DNA of 51,286 nucleotides from Gammaproteobacteria bacterium (GTDB taxonomy: Bacteria; Pseudomonadota; Gammaproteobacteria; Pseudomonadales; Halieaceae): assembly GCA_030433415.1 (NCBI GenBank), contig JAUIMF010000015.1, forward strand, positions 1 to 51,286, given 5' to 3'. The position numbers and the translations under genes were made by a program. The notes under the pieces are model-generated. The model did not search any database, was not told the DNA's origin, and worked only from the letters and a program-made list of their open reading frames with translations. This document shows, in pieces, positions 50,249 to 51,286 of the stretch; positions within the stretch are counted from its first letter, which is position 1, and every line of letters starts with the position of its first letter.

Positions 50249-51286
50249 ATGAGCGAGTACGGCATTTTTACCTCGGAATCCGTGTCCGAGGGCCATCCCG
50301 ACAAAATGGCGGACCAGATCTCCGACGCCATTCTGGACCGCATCCTCACGGACGACACCGACGCCCGCGTGGCCGTCGAGACCCTCGTTAAAACCGGCAT
50401 GGTCGTGGTAGCCGGTGAGGTGACGACCAACACCTACGTGGACCTCGAAGACATCGTGCGCGACGTGGTAACCGATATTGGCTACACCAGTTCTGATGTG
50501 GGCTTTGACGGCGCCTCCTGCGCAGTCCTCAACGCCATCGGCAAGCAGTCCCACGATATCGCCATGGGGGTGGACGAAGGCGAAGCCAAAGAGCAGGGCG
50601 CCGGCGACCAGGGCCTGATGTTCGGCTACGCCAGCAACGAAACACCGGTGCTGATGCCCGCGCCAATCTACTACTCGCACCGCCTGGTTGAGTGTCAGGC
50701 AAAGCTGCGCAAAAACGGCACGCTGCCCTGGCTGCGCCCCGATGCCAAAAGCCAGGTCACACTGCGCTACGAAGACGGCAAGCCCGTCGCCGTTGACGCC
50801 GTAGTACTGTCTACGCAGCACGATGCAGACATCTCCCAGGCCGACATTCACACCGCCGTGATGGATATGATCATCAAGGAAGTACTGCCCGCCGAATGGC
50901 TGCACGAAGGCACGCGCTACCACATCAACCCCACAGGCCAGTTCATCATCGGTGGCCCCGTGGGTGACTGTGGCCTCACGGGCCGCAAGATCATCGTAGA
51001 CACCTACGGCGGCATGGCCCGCCACGGCGGCGGTGCGTTCTCGGGCAAGGACCCCTCCAAGGTGGACCGCTCCGCAGCCTATGCCGGCCGCTACGTCGCC
51101 AAGAACATTGTCGCCGCCGGCCTCGCCGAGCGCTGCGAGATCCAGGTGTCCTACGCCATCGGCGTAGCCGAGCCTACGTCGATCTCGGTGAACACCTTTG
51201 GCACGGGCGTAGTCGGCGACGACAAGATCGTGGAACTGGTACGCGAGCACTTCGACCTGCGGCCCAAGGGCCTGATCGACATGCTC
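50249..51286 (+). CDS. metK: S-adenosylmethionine synthetase (3' end outside window)
   Basis: 346 residues are visible of a protein of about 385-400, with the end cut by the window. MetK makes SAM from methionine and ATP. Conserved stretches are [24 protein letters not shown] (about 7-30), [17 protein letters not shown] (about 117-133, ATP-binding) and [24 protein letters not shown] (about 231-254). [23 protein letters not shown] (about 258-280) is also conserved. ATG 50249 follows AAGGA, which overlaps the sahR stop region. It forms an operon with sahR and is the expected main target of SahR, since SAM synthesis and SAH recycling are coupled. Confidence 0.97.
   Translation, partial: MSEYGIFTSESVSEGHPDKMADQISDAILDRILTDDTDARVAVETLVKTGMVVVAGEVTTNTYVDLEDIVRDVVTDIGYTSSDVGFDGASCAVLNAIGKQSHDIAMGVDEGEAKEQGAGDQGLMFGYASNETPVLMPAPIYYSHRLVECQAKLRKNGTLPWLRPDAKSQVTLRYEDGKPVAVDAVVLSTQHDADISQADIHTAVMDMIIKEVLPAEWLHEGTRYHINPTGQFIIGGPVGDCGLTGRKIIVDTYGGMARHGGGAFSGKDPSKVDRSAAYAGRYVAKNIVAAGLAERCEIQVSYAIGVAEPTSISVNTFGTGVVGDDKIVELVREHFDLRPKGLIDML

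Overview
The window is GC-rich chromosomal DNA with gammaproteobacterial gene order: ygfB-pepP-ubiH beside zapA-6S RNA-5-FCL, rppH-ptsP-lgt-thyA-folA, and tkt-epd-pgk. The TonB-dependent receptors, a TtpC-type TonB cluster and a SahR-metK pair suggest a free-living, probably marine member of the Cellvibrionales/Halieaceae (OM60/NOR5-like) type. That placement is inferred from gene content, not from a marker gene. I see no rRNA, tRNA, CRISPR array, prophage or insertion sequence.

Layout. (1) 1-10.9 kb looks like an accessory catabolic or uptake island. It holds a DUF1295 membrane protein, an SDR, two AMP-forming acyl-CoA ligases, four NTF2/SnoaL-fold proteins (one exported and limonene-epoxide-hydrolase-like), a TonB-dependent receptor and a divergent regulator made of two fused HxlR domains. 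(2) 10.9-16.6 kb is a seven-gene TonB energising system (DUF3450, TtpC, ExbB, two ExbD, TonB, TPR) with a 15-bp tandem repeat just upstream. (3) 16.9-24.3 kb is core metabolism: folA, thyA, lgt, an NRDE protein, ptsP, rppH, an HAD phosphatase, a lone gcvH and a small cytochrome c. (4) 24.4-30.6 kb carries the ubiquinone hydroxylase/pepP/ygfB operon, divergent from a coiled-coil gene, zapA, 6S RNA and 5-FCL, then a 48-residue membrane peptide. (5) 30.6-36.8 kb holds ilvA, rpiA, a D-2-hydroxyglutarate dehydrogenase-like flavoprotein and serA. The last two are separated by 645 bp of repeats that include two related giant hairpins. (6) 37-44.1 kb is a second accessory block: a TonB receptor with highly-expressed codon use, a small lipoprotein, a methyltransferase, a TPR/aspartyl-asparaginyl hydroxylase and a TPR/sulfotransferase. 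(7) 44.2-51.3 kb contains a MarC protein, pgk, epd, tkt, then sahR and metK (cut by the window end) behind a perfect palindromic operator.

The genes fit together as follows. The TonB system can energise both receptors. SerA and the flavoprotein form a plausible serine-synthesis/D-2-hydroxyglutarate recycling pair. SahR probably controls metK through the palindrome that overlaps its own promoter. The least explained parts are the twin hairpins at 34.5-34.9 kb and the receptor/lipoprotein/hydroxylase/sulfotransferase block, which may be a receptor- or peptide-modifying system.
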